Notes: generated by a model not told the origin, from the letters alone. A stretch of 64,000 nucleotides of DNA from Flavobacterium soli DSM 19725 (GCF_000422705.1 NZ_KE383907.1:344620-408619), one strand, 5' to 3'. Counted from the first letter of the stretch, positions 46,326 through 56,918 are shown. Numbers and translations are program-made.

Positions 46326-49310
46326 ATGCAGAATAGAGGACTCGTTAAATTTTTTGCAATTTTATTTGCATTGGTAAGTATTTACCAACTTACTTTCACA
46401 TTTGTAGCAAGTAGCGTTGAAAGCAAAGCAAAAGCTTTTGCAAAAGGAAATCCAGAGCAAGAGGTAAAATACCTTGATTCAATTGGGAAAGAGAAAGTAT
46501 TTTTAGATCTTTTTACATATGATGATGTAAAAGATAAAAAAATCAACAAAGGATTGGATCTTGAGGGAGGAATAAATGTTATCCTTCAAATATCTGTAAA
46601 AGATGTTTTGAAAGGTTTGGCAAATAATTCAAAAGACCCAGTTTTCAACAAAGCTTTAGATGATGCCACTAAAAATCTTCAAGGAAATCAAACTTATATT
46701 GATGCTTTTTTCATAGCATTCAACGATGCTTCGGGTGGAAAAACCAAATTAGCTTCTCCAGAGATTTTTGCTAATAAAAATTTGCAAGGTGAAGACGGTA
46801 TCAACTTTAAGATGACTGATGCTGAAGCAGAAAAAGTAATTAGAAGAAAAGTTGACGAATCTGTAAATAGTGCTTTTGAAGTACTAAGAAAGCGTATCGA
46901 TAAATTTGGTGTAACACAACCAAACATCCAGAAATTAGGAGAAACAGGAAGAATCTTGGTTGAACTTCCAGGTGCTAAGGATGTAGATCGTATTAGTAAA
47001 TTATTGTCAAGTACTGCTCAATTAGAGTTTTGGGAGACTTACAAAATCGAAGAAATTGGTAACTTCCTTGTTGAAGCAAATAATGTTTTGAAAACAACAG
47101 AAGTTGCAGTTAAAGAAAATACTACTGTTGCTAAGGATTCATTGAGTTCTTTATTGACTGATGATTCAGCTGATTCGACAGCTACTTCAAAAGGAAATGA
47201 TCCTTTGTTTAGTAAAATCATCGGACAAGGTGGTGGACCAGTTCTAGGTGTTTTTTCTATAAAAGATACAGCTACCGTTAATAAATATTTGAATAGAAGC
47301 GATATCAAATCACTTTTACAAGGGGATCAGCGTTTTGCTAAATTCGTTTGGGGTAAACCTTCAACAGTAAAGGATAATAGTGGTAAAGAAATTGAAACAC
47401 TTGAGCTTTATGCTTTAAAAGGAAATAGAGATAATGTGGCTCCAATGAGTGGTGGTGTTATCACAGAAGCAAGAGATGAGTTTGACCAAATGGGAAGACC
47501 TTGCGTTTCAATGCAAATGAATGGTAATGGTGCAAAGATTTGGGAAGAACTAACTGGAAAGGCATATAGCCAACAAGGTTTTATTGCTATTGTTCTGGAT
47601 GATGTAGTATATTCTGCTCCAGGGGTTACAACTGGTCCTATTGCTGGAGGAAATTCTCAAATTTCAGGAGCTTTCACAGTTGCTGAAACAAAAGATTTGG
47701 CGAATGTATTAAAAGCAGGTAAATTGCCAGCTGCAGCCGATATTATTCAAAAAGAAGTGGTTGGGCCATCTTTAGGTCAAGAAGCGATTGATGCAGGGAT
47801 TAATTCTTCTTTGTTAGGATTGTTATTGGTTTCACTTTGGATGATTGTATATTATGGTAGAGCAGGTTGGTATGCAAATATTGCATTAGCAGTAAACTTA
47901 CTCTTCTTGTTTGGTGTATTGGCAAGTTTTGGTTTTGTATTAACATTGCCGGGTATTGCAGGTATCGTTTTAACGATGGGTACTGCTGTAGATGCTAATA
48001 TTATTATATATGAAAGAGCAAAAGAAGAACTTCGTTCAGGAAACTCTCTAGAAGATTCTATCAAAGCTTCTTATGGTTGGAAAGGTGCAATGCGATCTAT
48101 TGTAGATGCAAACGTAACTCACATTTTAACAGGTATCGTTTTATATGTTTTTGGAACAGGTCCTATTAAAGGTTTTGCCTTGACATTGTTGATTGGTATT
48201 TTTACTTCTTTGTTTACAGCTATTTTTATCTCAAGAATCCTTTTAGAAAGAAGTGCTGCTAAAAACAATAAATTAACTTTTGATACCAGCTTCTCTACAA
48301 ACTTCTTTAGAAACTTTAATTATAATTTCTTAGGTGCAAAAAAATATACTTACATCATTTCTTCTATAGTTGTTATTGTAAGTATCGCTTCAATTGTGAT
48401 GAATGGTTTCAACCAAGGTGTTGATTTTGTTGGAGGTAGAACCTTCCAAGTTAGATTCGAGAAAACGGTTCCAACTGATGAAATTAAAGAAGAATTAAAC
48501 GCTGTTTTTGGTGGTGGTGTTGAAGCAAAAGTTTTTGGTAAAGACAGCCAATTAAAAATTACAACCAAATATAAAGTTGATGTTCACGGAATTGAAGCTG
48601 ATGAGGAAGTTAACAAGATGCTTTTTGATGGTTTGAAAAAACATTTCCCAGCCGATATGACGTATGATAAATTTGTAAATCCTTATGATGGAAAAGTCTT
48701 AGGTATTGTACAAGCTTCAAAAGTAGGTCCAACTGTAGCAGAAGATATTAAGACAAATTCATATTGGGCTGTACTTGGAGCAATGGCTATTGTATTCCTT
48801 TACTTGACAATCAGTTTCCGTAAATGGCAATATAGTTTGGGGGCGATTGCAGCTGTAGCTCATGACGTTATTTTTGTATTGGGAGTTTATTCTCTTCTTT
48901 GGAAATATATGCCTTTCGGTATGGAAATCGATCAGCACTTTATCGCGGCAATCCTTACAGTTATTGGATACTCAATGAACGATACCGTAATTGTATTTGA
49001 CAGGGTTCGTGAATATTTAGGAGGTAAAACCAAAGGTTCTTTCAATGATATTGTGAATAAATCGATTAACTCTACAATGTCTAGAACAATCAATACATCA
49101 TTAACGATGATCATCGTATTGGTTATCATGTTTATCTTAGGTGGTGAAACGATTAGAGGATTTATTTTCGCAATGTTGATTGGTATTATCGTTGGAACTT
49201 ATTCTTCTCTTTTTATCGCAACACCAGTATTGTGTGATACGATTTCTGATGCTGAGCATAAAAGAATTGAAGATATGCACAACAATCCTAATAACGAGGA
49301 AATAGCTTAA
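46326..49310 (+). CDS. secDF: Fused protein translocase subunit SecDF
   Basis: This 994-residue protein is a SecD-SecF fusion with about twelve membrane helices, the periplasmic P1 domain and the SecD motif 'DQMGRPCVSMQMNGNGAKIWEEL'. The SecD half has 'TMGTAVDANIIIYERAKEEL' and the SecF half 'VIGYSMNDTVIVFDRVREYL'. It uses the proton gradient to help export proteins through SecYEG. The fused form is normal in Bacteroidota. Confidence 0.95.
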   Translation: MQNRGLVKFFAILFALVSIYQLTFTFVASSVESKAKAFAKGNPEQEVKYLDSIGKEKVFLDLFTYDDVKDKKINKGLDLEGGINVILQISVKDVLKGLANNSKDPVFNKALDDATKNLQGNQTYIDAFFIAFNDASGGKTKLASPEIFANKNLQGEDGINFKMTDAEAEKVIRRKVDESVNSAFEVLRKRIDKFGVTQPNIQKLGETGRILVELPGAKDVDRISKLLSSTAQLEFWETYKIEEIGNFLVEANNVLKTTEVAVKENTTVAKDSLSSLLTDDSADSTATSKGNDPLFSKIIGQGGGPVLGVFSIKDTATVNKYLNRSDIKSLLQGDQRFAKFVWGKPSTVKDNSGKEIETLELYALKGNRDNVAPMSGGVITEARDEFDQMGRPCVSMQMNGNGAKIWEELTGKAYSQQGFIAIVLDDVVYSAPGVTTGPIAGGNSQISGAFTVAETKDLANVLKAGKLPAAADIIQKEVVGPSLGQEAIDAGINSSLLGLLLVSLWMIVYYGRAGWYANIALAVNLLFLFGVLASFGFVLTLPGIAGIVLTMGTAVDANIIIYERAKEELRSGNSLEDSIKASYGWKGAMRSIVDANVTHILTGIVLYVFGTGPIKGFALTLLIGIFTSLFTAIFISRILLERSAAKNNKLTFDTSFSTNFFRNFNYNFLGAKKYTYIISSIVVIVSIASIVMNGFNQGVDFVGGRTFQVRFEKTVPTDEIKEELNAVFGGGVEAKVFGKDSQLKITTKYKVDVHGIEADEEVNKMLFDGLKKHFPADMTYDKFVNPYDGKVLGIVQASKVGPTVAEDIKTNSYWAVLGAMAIVFLYLTISFRKWQYSLGAIAAVAHDVIFVLGVYSLLWKYMPFGMEIDQHFIAAILTVIGYSMNDTVIVFDRVREYLGGKTKGSFNDIVNKSINSTMSRTINTSLTMIIVLVIMFILGGETIRGFIFAMLIGIIVGTYSSLFIATPVLCDTISDAEHKRIEDMHNNPNNEEIA

Positions 49311-49336
49311 TCTTAAAGTTAAGTTTTTAAATATAT

Positions 49337-49369
49337 AAAGGCTGTCTCTATTTCGAGGCAGCCTTTTTT
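49337..49369 (+). terminator. Terminator of secDF
   Basis: A 12-bp stem (49337-49348 with 49355-49366, one G-T pair) with loop TATTTC is followed by T residues to 49369. Confidence 0.85.
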
Positions 49370-49609
49370 GATTTCTAACTTTCAGATTCTAAAAACTTCA
49401 ACACCAATTCTTACTATTCAATTCGTTAAAATTGTGTAATTCGTGTTGGCTGATTGTCTAGTAATTGTATGCGATAGTTTAGTTATTAGTCATTCATCAA
49501 TTGTTATTGGTTTTAACCAATGAGAGACATTTAATGAAAAAAACATCAAATCAATCCCCATTTGGCTTAGCCAAATATTTAAACAAGAGTATAATTGTGG
49601 AACATAAAA

Positions 49610-49640
49610 AAACTCCCGATTACAAAGTAGTCGGGAGTTT
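49610..49640 (-). terminator. Terminator of the S9 peptidase gene
   Basis: AAACTCCCGA (49610-49619) pairs with TCGGGAGTTT (49631-49640). On the minus strand a T-run follows. Confidence 0.8.
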
Positions 49641-49663
49641 CTATTTTAGAATAAAATCTTTTC

Positions 49664-51796
49664 TTATTTATTATTTTCTATAATATAATCCAAAACTTTT
49701 CGCATCAAATGAACTCTGTCCTTTCCCGTCACATTATGCTTGTGCATCGGATAAGGAAAGAAATCAACTTGCTTTTCGGCTTCGATGAATTTTTTTACCA
49801 AAGCAAAATTTTGTTGCATTACCACCACATCGTCACTTGTTCCGTGAATCAAAAGCAGTTTTCCTTTTAAGTTTTTTACATAATTTAAAGTACTTGCTTC
49901 ATCAAATCCTTGCTGATTTTCGGCAGGAGTATCCATATAACGTTCTCCATACATCACTTCATAGAATTTCCAATCAGTAACGGGGCCACCGGCAACTCCA
50001 ACTTTAAACGTATCAGGTTTTCTCAACATTAACGAAGTCGTCATAAAACCTCCATAGCTCCAACCATGAACTGCTAAACGATTTCCATCAACATAAGGAA
50101 GCGATTTTAGATATTCCACACCTTTTAGTTGGTCTTCCATTTCAGCGATTCCTAATTTTGCGTGAATTACGTTTTCGAATGCCAAACCTCTGTTTTCCGA
50201 ACCACGATTGTCAACCGTAAAAACCAAATATCCCTGTTCAGCCATCCAATACATCCAAAGATTTGCTCCATCCAGATAAGAATTGGTAATCATTTGAGCG
50301 TGAGGTCCACCATAAACATACACCATTACTGGGTATTTTTTTGAAGGGTCAAAATTACTCGGCTTGATTAGTCGTGTATATAAATCCGTTGTTCCGTCAC
50401 CAGCTTTGATCGTTTTGATTTCCGAAGTTCCCATTTGGTAGTCAGCATATTTGTTTTTGCTTTCTACTAAAACTTTTGCTTTTAAATTTTTATCCAAAAG
50501 CAAGGATTTTGATGGAGTAGTGTGATTTGAAAATTCATCAAAAAACCAATTACCATCATTACTAACTGAAAAATTATGAACCCCTTCTTCTTTTGTAAGC
50601 AACGTTTGTTTTCCTTTCAAATCTACTTTATAAGCTAACATATTGGTTGGGTTTGGACCAGTAGCAGAAAAGTATATTTCTGTTCCAGATGGATTTGCTC
50701 CAATAATTCCGGTTGTTACAAATTTATTCTGTGTCAATTGCTTGATTAGCTTTCCCTCGATAGAATAATAATACAAATTATTGAAGCCATATTTCTCGCT
50801 TATCCATATAAAATTGTTGGATTTTGAGTTTGGAAAAAAGGCTGGATGTTCAGGTTCTACCCATTTCGAATTCTTTTCATTCAAAAGTGTTCTGACAAAA
50901 GCTCCCGTTTTTGCATCATATAAATGTAACGACATATCATTCTGACCACGATTTACTTCGGCAATCAAAATATATTTCTCATCAGGTGTCCAAGAAAGAT
51001 TTGTCAAATAATCATCAACGTTTCCTTTTGGAGTAATAAATACGGTTTTGGCTGTAGCCAAATTATAAATTCCGACTCTAGGTTTTTCACTCTCCTGACC
51101 AATCATCGGATATTTGATGTTCTGCAATTTTCCAGGCGTTTCATTGATATCAAGCAGAGGATAATCGGCAACTTTGGTTTCATCTTTTTGATAGAACGCT
51201 AAAAAGTTGGCATTTGGCGACCAAAATATTCCGTTATGAATCCCAAATTCACTTCTCGCATATGTTTGTCCCGAAACTATTCCTTCATTAGATTCATTTG
51301 TAACGGCAACTTTTTGGTTGTTTTTGTTGATGAAAAACAAATTATTCTTTTCTGTAAAAGCAATATTTTCTTTATTGTTGTCAAAAGTCTGATTTTCGGC
51401 TACTTCTGGTAGTTCGGCAATTTGCTTACCCGATTTTGTAGCTACATTATATTCGTAGAATTTTGTTCCTTCGCTTAAAATAAAAGTATTCGCATCTTTC
51501 CATTCAATTCCAAAGAATCCTCTAAAACTTGTTCCAAGTGCTTTATTCAAATCAGAAATGGAAACTAATTCGGTAGCTTTTGTATTCGAAGTAGAGGCCA
51601 CCATTACTTTTTGACCAAAATTTTCAAAGAAAATATAGTTGTTGGTGTTGGGTATCCATTGAAACCCTAAAACATTGTCGGCTCTAAAAGCCCTGTATTG
51701 TTGCAAAACACCATCTTCGAGTGTAAGTTTCTTGGTTTGGCCAAAAGCGGTGAAAGCCAAAAAAAGACTGAAAACTGCAATTAATTTTTTGTTCAT
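49664..51796 (-). CDS. Dipeptidyl-peptidase IV-like S9 serine peptidase
   Basis: This 710-residue secreted protein has a signal peptide ending 'FTAFGQ', an N-terminal beta-propeller (DPPIV_N, about residues 90-440), and an alpha/beta hydrolase domain with nucleophile Ser in 'GWSYGGFM', Asp in 'GTSDDVV' and His in 'PMHKHNV'. It removes N-terminal dipeptides, usually X-Pro, from peptides in the periplasm. It lies downstream of cphA on the same strand but behind a terminator. Confidence 0.9.
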   Translation of the reverse strand: MNKKLIAVFSLFLAFTAFGQTKKLTLEDGVLQQYRAFRADNVLGFQWIPNTNNYIFFENFGQKVMVASTSNTKATELVSISDLNKALGTSFRGFFGIEWKDANTFILSEGTKFYEYNVATKSGKQIAELPEVAENQTFDNNKENIAFTEKNNLFFINKNNQKVAVTNESNEGIVSGQTYARSEFGIHNGIFWSPNANFLAFYQKDETKVADYPLLDINETPGKLQNIKYPMIGQESEKPRVGIYNLATAKTVFITPKGNVDDYLTNLSWTPDEKYILIAEVNRGQNDMSLHLYDAKTGAFVRTLLNEKNSKWVEPEHPAFFPNSKSNNFIWISEKYGFNNLYYYSIEGKLIKQLTQNKFVTTGIIGANPSGTEIYFSATGPNPTNMLAYKVDLKGKQTLLTKEEGVHNFSVSNDGNWFFDEFSNHTTPSKSLLLDKNLKAKVLVESKNKYADYQMGTSEIKTIKAGDGTTDLYTRLIKPSNFDPSKKYPVMVYVYGGPHAQMITNSYLDGANLWMYWMAEQGYLVFTVDNRGSENRGLAFENVIHAKLGIAEMEDQLKGVEYLKSLPYVDGNRLAVHGWSYGGFMTTSLMLRKPDTFKVGVAGGPVTDWKFYEVMYGERYMDTPAENQQGFDEASTLNYVKNLKGKLLLIHGTSDDVVVMQQNFALVKKFIEAEKQVDFFPYPMHKHNVTGKDRVHLMRKVLDYIIENNK

Positions 51797-51831
51797 ATTA
51801 GATATTTTTGATAGAAATCAAATGTATTAAA

Positions 51832-51879
51832 AAAGGACAACATCAACGGTACTTTATTATACCGTTAACATCATCCTTT
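51832..51879 (-). terminator. Terminator of cphA
   Basis: AACGGTA (51845-51851) pairs with TACCGTT (51860-51866) and, further out, AAAGGA (51832-51837) with TCCTTT (51874-51879). T residues follow on the minus strand. Confidence 0.7.
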
Positions 51880-51900
51880 ATTGTTTTGTTTTAATTTTTA

Positions 51901-54525
51901 TTAAATCATTCCTGCCTCATTTTCTTTGTCCAGATATTGCTGTACAATTTCGATGGCATTGGTCACGACATCACTCAAAGCGGTAATGTAGGTGCCTTCT
52001 TCGGCGATATTGATGGCATGCTTAATGGCTTCCACTTCTTTTGAAATGATTTCGTAGGTGACATTTCGTCCAGATTCAGAAATTCCGTCAAGAATTAAAT
52101 TGTTGATTTCATCTTCTGTCCGTCCTCTCAGATGTTTTTCAGAGCGTATGATGATGTGGTCGAACATTCTTCCAGCAATTTTAGCACATTCCTTAATGTC
52201 TTCGTCCCTACGATCGCCAACTCCTGCAATGATTCCAATTTTTTTATTGGCTTCAACAGAGTTCAAATAATCTTCAACACCCAAATAGCCAGCCGGATTA
52301 TGAGCGAAATCGATCAAGACCTTGAATTTTTTGAAGTCAAATATGTTCATACGTCCCGGAGTTTGAGCCACACTTGGAATAAATGTTTGAAGCGAAAGGC
52401 TAATATCCTCAGTCTTGAATCCCCATAAATAACTTGCCAATGTAGCAGCCAAAGCATTTGCAATCATAAATTTGGCCTTTCCACCTAAAGTTAAAGGAAC
52501 ATGAGTCGCTCTTTCCACACGGATTTTCCACTCTCCTTTTTTAACGGTTATAAATCCATTTTCATAAACCGCTACTATTTTTCCTTCTTTGGATTGTTTT
52601 TTGATGAACGGACTGTCCTCATCCATACTGAAATACGCCACATTGCAACTTAGTTCTTCTCCAATTTTAATACATTGGTCATCGTCGCCATTCAAAATTG
52701 CCCAACCGTCTTTCTTGATACTTTTAACGACTGTGCTTTTCACTCTCGCCAAATCATCGAGAGTATGAATGTCACTCAATCCCAAATGATCTTCCTGAAT
52801 ATTGGTAATCACACCAATATCGCATCGGCTAAAGCCTAAACCAGAACGAAGGATTCCGCCTCGGGCTGTTTCCAAAACGGCAAATTCTACCGTTGGATCT
52901 TTCAAGATATATTCAGCCGAAATTGGTCCGGTTGTGTCGCCTTTTTCCATCATGTGGTTCTGGATATAAATTCCATCGGATGTGGTAAAGCCCACTTTGT
53001 AGCCATTATTTTTTACAATGTGTGCCAAAAGTCGGGTAGTGGTAGTTTTTCCGTTGGTTCCTGTAACGGCAATAATCGGAATTCGACTTGGTTTCCCTGG
53101 CGGATAAAGCATATCGATTACTGGCGAAGCCACGTTTCTTGGCAATCCTTCGGATGGAGCAAGGTGCATTCTAAATCCTGGTGCGGCATTGACTTCTAAT
53201 ATGCAACCGCCATTTTCTTTTAATGGTTGTGTCAAATTTTCGGCCATGATATCAACTCCGCAAACATCCAAGCCAATCACTCTTGAGATTCTTTCGGCTA
53301 GAAAAATATTTTCCGGATGCATCATATCGGTAACATCTACTGAAGTTCCGCCTGTACTTAAATTGGCGGTTGATTTCAAATAGACAATCTCTCCATTTTT
53401 AGGAATACTATCAACGGTGTAATCTAATTTTTCTAGTAAATCTAATGTATCACGATCCACATCAATCTGTGTCAATACATTTTCATGACCATATCCTCTC
53501 CGTGGATCCTTGTTGGTTTCATCAATCAGGTATTGGATGGTGTTTTTTCCATCACCAATCACGTGGGCTGGAACTCGCTTTGCAGCTGCTACCAATTTAT
53601 TATCAATTACCAAAACTCTAAAGTCAAATCCTGTGATGAACTTCTCTACAATTACTCTTCTGCTATATTTTTGAGCATAAACGAGTCCTGCTTTGGCATC
53701 TTCCCAATTAGTAACATTGATGGAAGCTCCTTTTCCATGGTTTCCGTCCAATGGTTTTAATACGATTGGGTAGCCAATTTTTTTGATGGTTGCTTCCAAA
53801 TCTTCTTCGTCAACACAGATACTTCCACTAGCTACAGGTATTGAAGCCAAGTCGAGCATCCGTTTTGTTTCTTCTTTATTACAAGCAATATCAACAGCTA
53901 TGTTGCTGGTTTTGCAAGTTATGGTTGCCTGAAAACGCATTTGATGAACTCCATATCCTAGTTGAACCAACGAATTTGTTCCCAAACGAATCCAAGGAAT
54001 ATCTCTGGCAACAGCCTCTTCGACTATACTTCCCGTACTTGGTCCAAGTCGAACGCGTTCGCGAATTTCACGCATTTTTTGAATATCAGCCTCTAAGTCA
54101 TATTCGGTTCCAGCAATGAGGGCTTCGGCAATTGCAACTGCTGATTCTGCAGCAAATAATCCGACATTTTCTTCGGTATAACTGAAAACAACATTATAGG
54201 TTCCGGGTGTTTTGGTTTCCCTAGTTCGTCCGAAACCGGTTTCCATCCCGGCAAGAGTTTGAATTTCGAGTGCAATATGCTCGATTACATGGCCCATCCA
54301 AGTGCCTCTTTCTACTCTTGAGAAAAATCCTCCTGGAACGCCTTCTGAGCATCTGTGTTCGAACATGGTAGGAAACATGGCTTCTATACGTTCCTTGAAA
54401 CCCTCGATTTTGTTGGTAGGAAATTGTTCCATCTCCTCTAAATCCAATCGCATTTGGATTAATTTTTTTCTTTGAACGCTCCAGATGTTGGGGCCTCGAA
54501 GGGCTTGTATTTTTAATATTTTCAT
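51901..54525 (-). CDS. cphA: Cyanophycin synthetase
   Basis: This 874-residue protein has the CphA architecture: an N-terminal domain (to about residue 160), an ATP-grasp domain with 'LKPLDGNHGKGASINV', and a Mur-ligase-like domain with 'VTGTNGKTTTTRLLAHI' near residue 490 and 'DFAHNPAGY'. It makes multi-L-arginyl-poly-L-aspartate, a nitrogen storage polymer, by adding Asp and then Arg. Length and motifs are those of bacterial CphA1. The genes for degradation lie divergently next to it. Confidence 0.93.
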   Translation of the reverse strand: MKILKIQALRGPNIWSVQRKKLIQMRLDLEEMEQFPTNKIEGFKERIEAMFPTMFEHRCSEGVPGGFFSRVERGTWMGHVIEHIALEIQTLAGMETGFGRTRETKTPGTYNVVFSYTEENVGLFAAESAVAIAEALIAGTEYDLEADIQKMREIRERVRLGPSTGSIVEEAVARDIPWIRLGTNSLVQLGYGVHQMRFQATITCKTSNIAVDIACNKEETKRMLDLASIPVASGSICVDEEDLEATIKKIGYPIVLKPLDGNHGKGASINVTNWEDAKAGLVYAQKYSRRVIVEKFITGFDFRVLVIDNKLVAAAKRVPAHVIGDGKNTIQYLIDETNKDPRRGYGHENVLTQIDVDRDTLDLLEKLDYTVDSIPKNGEIVYLKSTANLSTGGTSVDVTDMMHPENIFLAERISRVIGLDVCGVDIMAENLTQPLKENGGCILEVNAAPGFRMHLAPSEGLPRNVASPVIDMLYPPGKPSRIPIIAVTGTNGKTTTTRLLAHIVKNNGYKVGFTTSDGIYIQNHMMEKGDTTGPISAEYILKDPTVEFAVLETARGGILRSGLGFSRCDIGVITNIQEDHLGLSDIHTLDDLARVKSTVVKSIKKDGWAILNGDDDQCIKIGEELSCNVAYFSMDEDSPFIKKQSKEGKIVAVYENGFITVKKGEWKIRVERATHVPLTLGGKAKFMIANALAATLASYLWGFKTEDISLSLQTFIPSVAQTPGRMNIFDFKKFKVLIDFAHNPAGYLGVEDYLNSVEANKKIGIIAGVGDRRDEDIKECAKIAGRMFDHIIIRSEKHLRGRTEDEINNLILDGISESGRNVTYEIISKEVEAIKHAINIAEEGTYITALSDVVTNAIEIVQQYLDKENEAGMI

Positions 54526-55150
54526 TCGGTTGAAGTTATTGTTTATGTTTTGTTTTAGGTAAATGACTGAATTTTAGGTTGTTCTTTTTTTTAATTTCTT
54601 CTATTTTATGGATTTGAAAAAAATATTTAGAAAATTAGTTAAAAAAAATAGAATATCATTCAACTAAAATATTTTTTTTAGTGTTGATATTAAAAATTAA
54701 TATTTAGGATAAATAAATGATGATGGGTATTGGCGCTTATTGAATGGTGCTAAAATGAAAAAAAGCAAGTGCAAAAGGAATTAATGAAGTGGGATGAAAA
54801 ATCAATGGAGGAATGTGAAAGATCAAGAGGAGAAGGTGAAAGATCAGTAGAATTTTAAGATAGTTTAAACAGGGCAGGGGAATGTCGAAAAATTGGTTTG
54901 GTTTATTGGTATTGCTGGGTGATAGCCCGGATTGTAGCGAAAAGCCTCGAACGCTTAAAGGCTATTTTTTCTTGACAGAACAGAGCGACCAACGGAAGCT
55001 CCTGTTGTGGCATTAGAAAAAAAGCTTTTAAGGGGAGAGCTTGTAGCGGAAAGCCGGATTAGCTCCTGAAAATATTATTAAAAATAAGGGCTTGAAGATT
55101 GCTCATTTTAAGTTTTTGGTTATTTTTACAAAAATAACATACCAATTAAA
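54526..55150. other. Divergent intergenic region of the cyanophycin cluster
   Basis: This 625-bp stretch lies between divergent cphA and cphB. The first 200 bp are very AT-rich and probably hold the cphA promoter. GTGAAAGATCA is repeated near 54817 and 54838. A repeat related to the dispersed chromosomal family occupies about 54922-55065. No gene is supported. Confidence 0.5.
54922..55065 (+). repeat. Dispersed chromosomal repeat, diverged copy
   Basis: It starts with TAGCCCGGATTGTAGCG and ends with TTGTAGCGGAAAGCCGG. These resemble the ends of the repeats at 40366 and 63833 with a longer middle. The assignment is by eye. Confidence 0.4.
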
Positions 55151-56047
55151 ATGACTATACAAGGCAAATTAATGATTATAGGTGGTGCTGTAGATAAAGG
55201 AAGTTTTACAGAAACTGATTTAGACAAAAATGTTGCAAATAATTTGAACTTTTTTGAAACTGGAATTTTGAAGAGACTCTTGCTTGAGTCGAAACATAAG
55301 GAGAAATCCAGGATAGAAGTTGTGACTACGGCTTCGAAAATACCAAGAGAAATAGGTCCGGAATATGTTAAGGCACTTGAATATTTGGGTGCTAAAAATG
55401 TGAACGTATTACATATTGAAAAACGTGAACAGGCAAGTAGTGAAGAGGTTTTAGAAAAATTGAAAGCGGCTGATGTGGTTATTTTTACAGGTGGCGACCA
55501 ATTAAGACTGACTTCCATTCTTGGCGGCACTCCTTTTCATGATATCATTTTAGATAAATACCATAATGAAGATTTTATTTATGCAGGTACGTCGGCTGGT
55601 GCTGCTGCTGCCTCAAGTAATATGATTTACCAAGGAAGTAGTTCGGAGGCTTTGTTGAAAGGCGAAGTGAAAATCACGAGCGGTTTGGGATTGATTGACG
55701 GTGTTATCATTGATACGCATTTTGTGCAAAGAGGTAGGATTGGCAGGCTTTTTCAGGCGGTTGTTGGCAATCCAAAAGTTTTAGGAATAGGTCTTGGTGA
55801 AGATACTGGGTTGTTGATAAAGGATAATAAGCACATGGAAGCTATTGGTTCCGGGCTTGTGATTCTGGTTGATGGTCGTGAAATAAAAGATACTAATTTG
55901 ACGCAGGTTGAATTGGGACAACCGATTTCGATATCGCATTTGGTGACACATGTGATGAGTATGTATGATACTTTTGACTTGAGTACTCACAAGATGCACA
56001 TAAAATCATCTCAATATGCAGATGAATTAGGGCTTCCAACTGATTAA
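55151..56047 (+). CDS. cphB: Cyanophycinase
   Basis: This 298-residue S51-type peptidase has the nucleophile Ser in 'GTSAGAAAASSNM', 'IIFTGGDQLRLTSILGGT'-type substrate loop (with V at the first place) and 'VIIDTHFVQRGRIGRL'. It cleaves cyanophycin to beta-Asp-Arg dipeptides. The start 'MTIQGKLMIIGGAVDKG' is typical. It is 8 bp upstream of the isoaspartyl peptidase gene, which acts on its product. Confidence 0.93.
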   Translation: MTIQGKLMIIGGAVDKGSFTETDLDKNVANNLNFFETGILKRLLLESKHKEKSRIEVVTTASKIPREIGPEYVKALEYLGAKNVNVLHIEKREQASSEEVLEKLKAADVVIFTGGDQLRLTSILGGTPFHDIILDKYHNEDFIYAGTSAGAAAASSNMIYQGSSSEALLKGEVKITSGLGLIDGVIIDTHFVQRGRIGRLFQAVVGNPKVLGIGLGEDTGLLIKDNKHMEAIGSGLVILVDGREIKDTNLTQVELGQPISISHLVTHVMSMYDTFDLSTHKMHIKSSQYADELGLPTD

Positions 56048-56055
56048 TACGACTT

Positions 56056-56898
56056 ATGAAAATAATTATACACGGCGGTTTTTTCTCTGAATCTTCTACC
56101 AATCACGAGACAAAAGTAGCGAAGCAAGAAGCATTATTGCGAATTGCGAAAGATTCTTACGCGTTTTTGAAATCACATTCGGCTTTAGAAACCGTAGTTT
56201 ATGCGGTTTCACAATTGGAAGATGATGAATTATTCAATGCGGGAATTGGTTCGCAGATTCAAAGTGATGGAAAAATCAGGATGAGTGCTTCGTTGATGGA
56301 CGGCTTTTCGCATAAGATGAGCGGCGTCATTAATATTGAGGAAGTTAAAAATCCGGTTCAGGTTGCCCAAGTTTTATTGGATTATGATGATAAGGTTTTG
56401 GGTGGAAGTGGAGCGACCAACTTTGCGAGAAAGCACGGTTTTGAGGTTTTTTCTACAGAAATTCCTCAAAGGCGTTCAGAATATGAAGCGAAATTGGCTT
56501 CTGCCGGAACGGGAACTGTAGGCTGTGTGGCTTTGGATAAGGACGGAAAGATTGCGGTAGCCACTTCTACAGGAGGAAAAGGTTTTGAAATTCCGGGTAG
56601 GATATCTGATTCTGCTACGGTTGCAGGAAATTATGCCAACGAATTTTGTGGAGTGAGTTTAACAGGAGTTGGAGAAGATATAGTGAGTGGAGCGGTTGCG
56701 GCAAAGATTGTAACTCGTGTAACGGATGGTTTTTCACTGAAGGAAGCTTTTGAGAAAACGTTCAATGAATTAAAACCTTTTGATGGTTTTGCTGGTGCAA
56801 TTGCAATTGATAAGGATGGAACTATATTTCATCAAGACTCTCATCCGAGTATGGTTTTTGCAAGTTTTGATGGAGAAAACGAAGAAGTTTTTAAGTAG
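56056..56898 (+). CDS. Isoaspartyl peptidase / plant-type L-asparaginase
   Basis: This 280-residue N-terminal-nucleophile hydrolase has the self-cleavage site in 'SAGTGTVGCVALD', with Thr as the new N-terminus, and 'RISDSATVAGNYAN' and 'SLTGVGEDIV' for substrate binding. It splits beta-Asp-Arg into Asp and Arg, finishing cyanophycin breakdown. It is somewhat shorter than many family members, mainly before the cleavage site. It forms an operon with cphB. Confidence 0.9.
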   Translation: MKIIIHGGFFSESSTNHETKVAKQEALLRIAKDSYAFLKSHSALETVVYAVSQLEDDELFNAGIGSQIQSDGKIRMSASLMDGFSHKMSGVINIEEVKNPVQVAQVLLDYDDKVLGGSGATNFARKHGFEVFSTEIPQRRSEYEAKLASAGTGTVGCVALDKDGKIAVATSTGGKGFEIPGRISDSATVAGNYANEFCGVSLTGVGEDIVSGAVAAKIVTRVTDGFSLKEAFEKTFNELKPFDGFAGAIAIDKDGTIFHQDSHPSMVFASFDGENEEVFK

Positions 56899-56918
56899 AA
56901 AATATTATTTTATAGAAG

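Larger units (their letters stand above)
49311..49663. other. Intergenic region between convergent secDF and the S9 peptidase
   Basis: It contains two terminators (49337-49369 and 49610-49640), one for each gene. In between is AT-rich sequence with no supported gene; a 60-codon frame from 49501 runs into the peptidase gene and is rejected. Confidence 0.6.

Noticed and set aside
49501..49683. 60-codon frame between secDF and the S9 peptidase
   Set aside because: It runs through the peptidase terminator into the 3' end of the gene and has no protein features.
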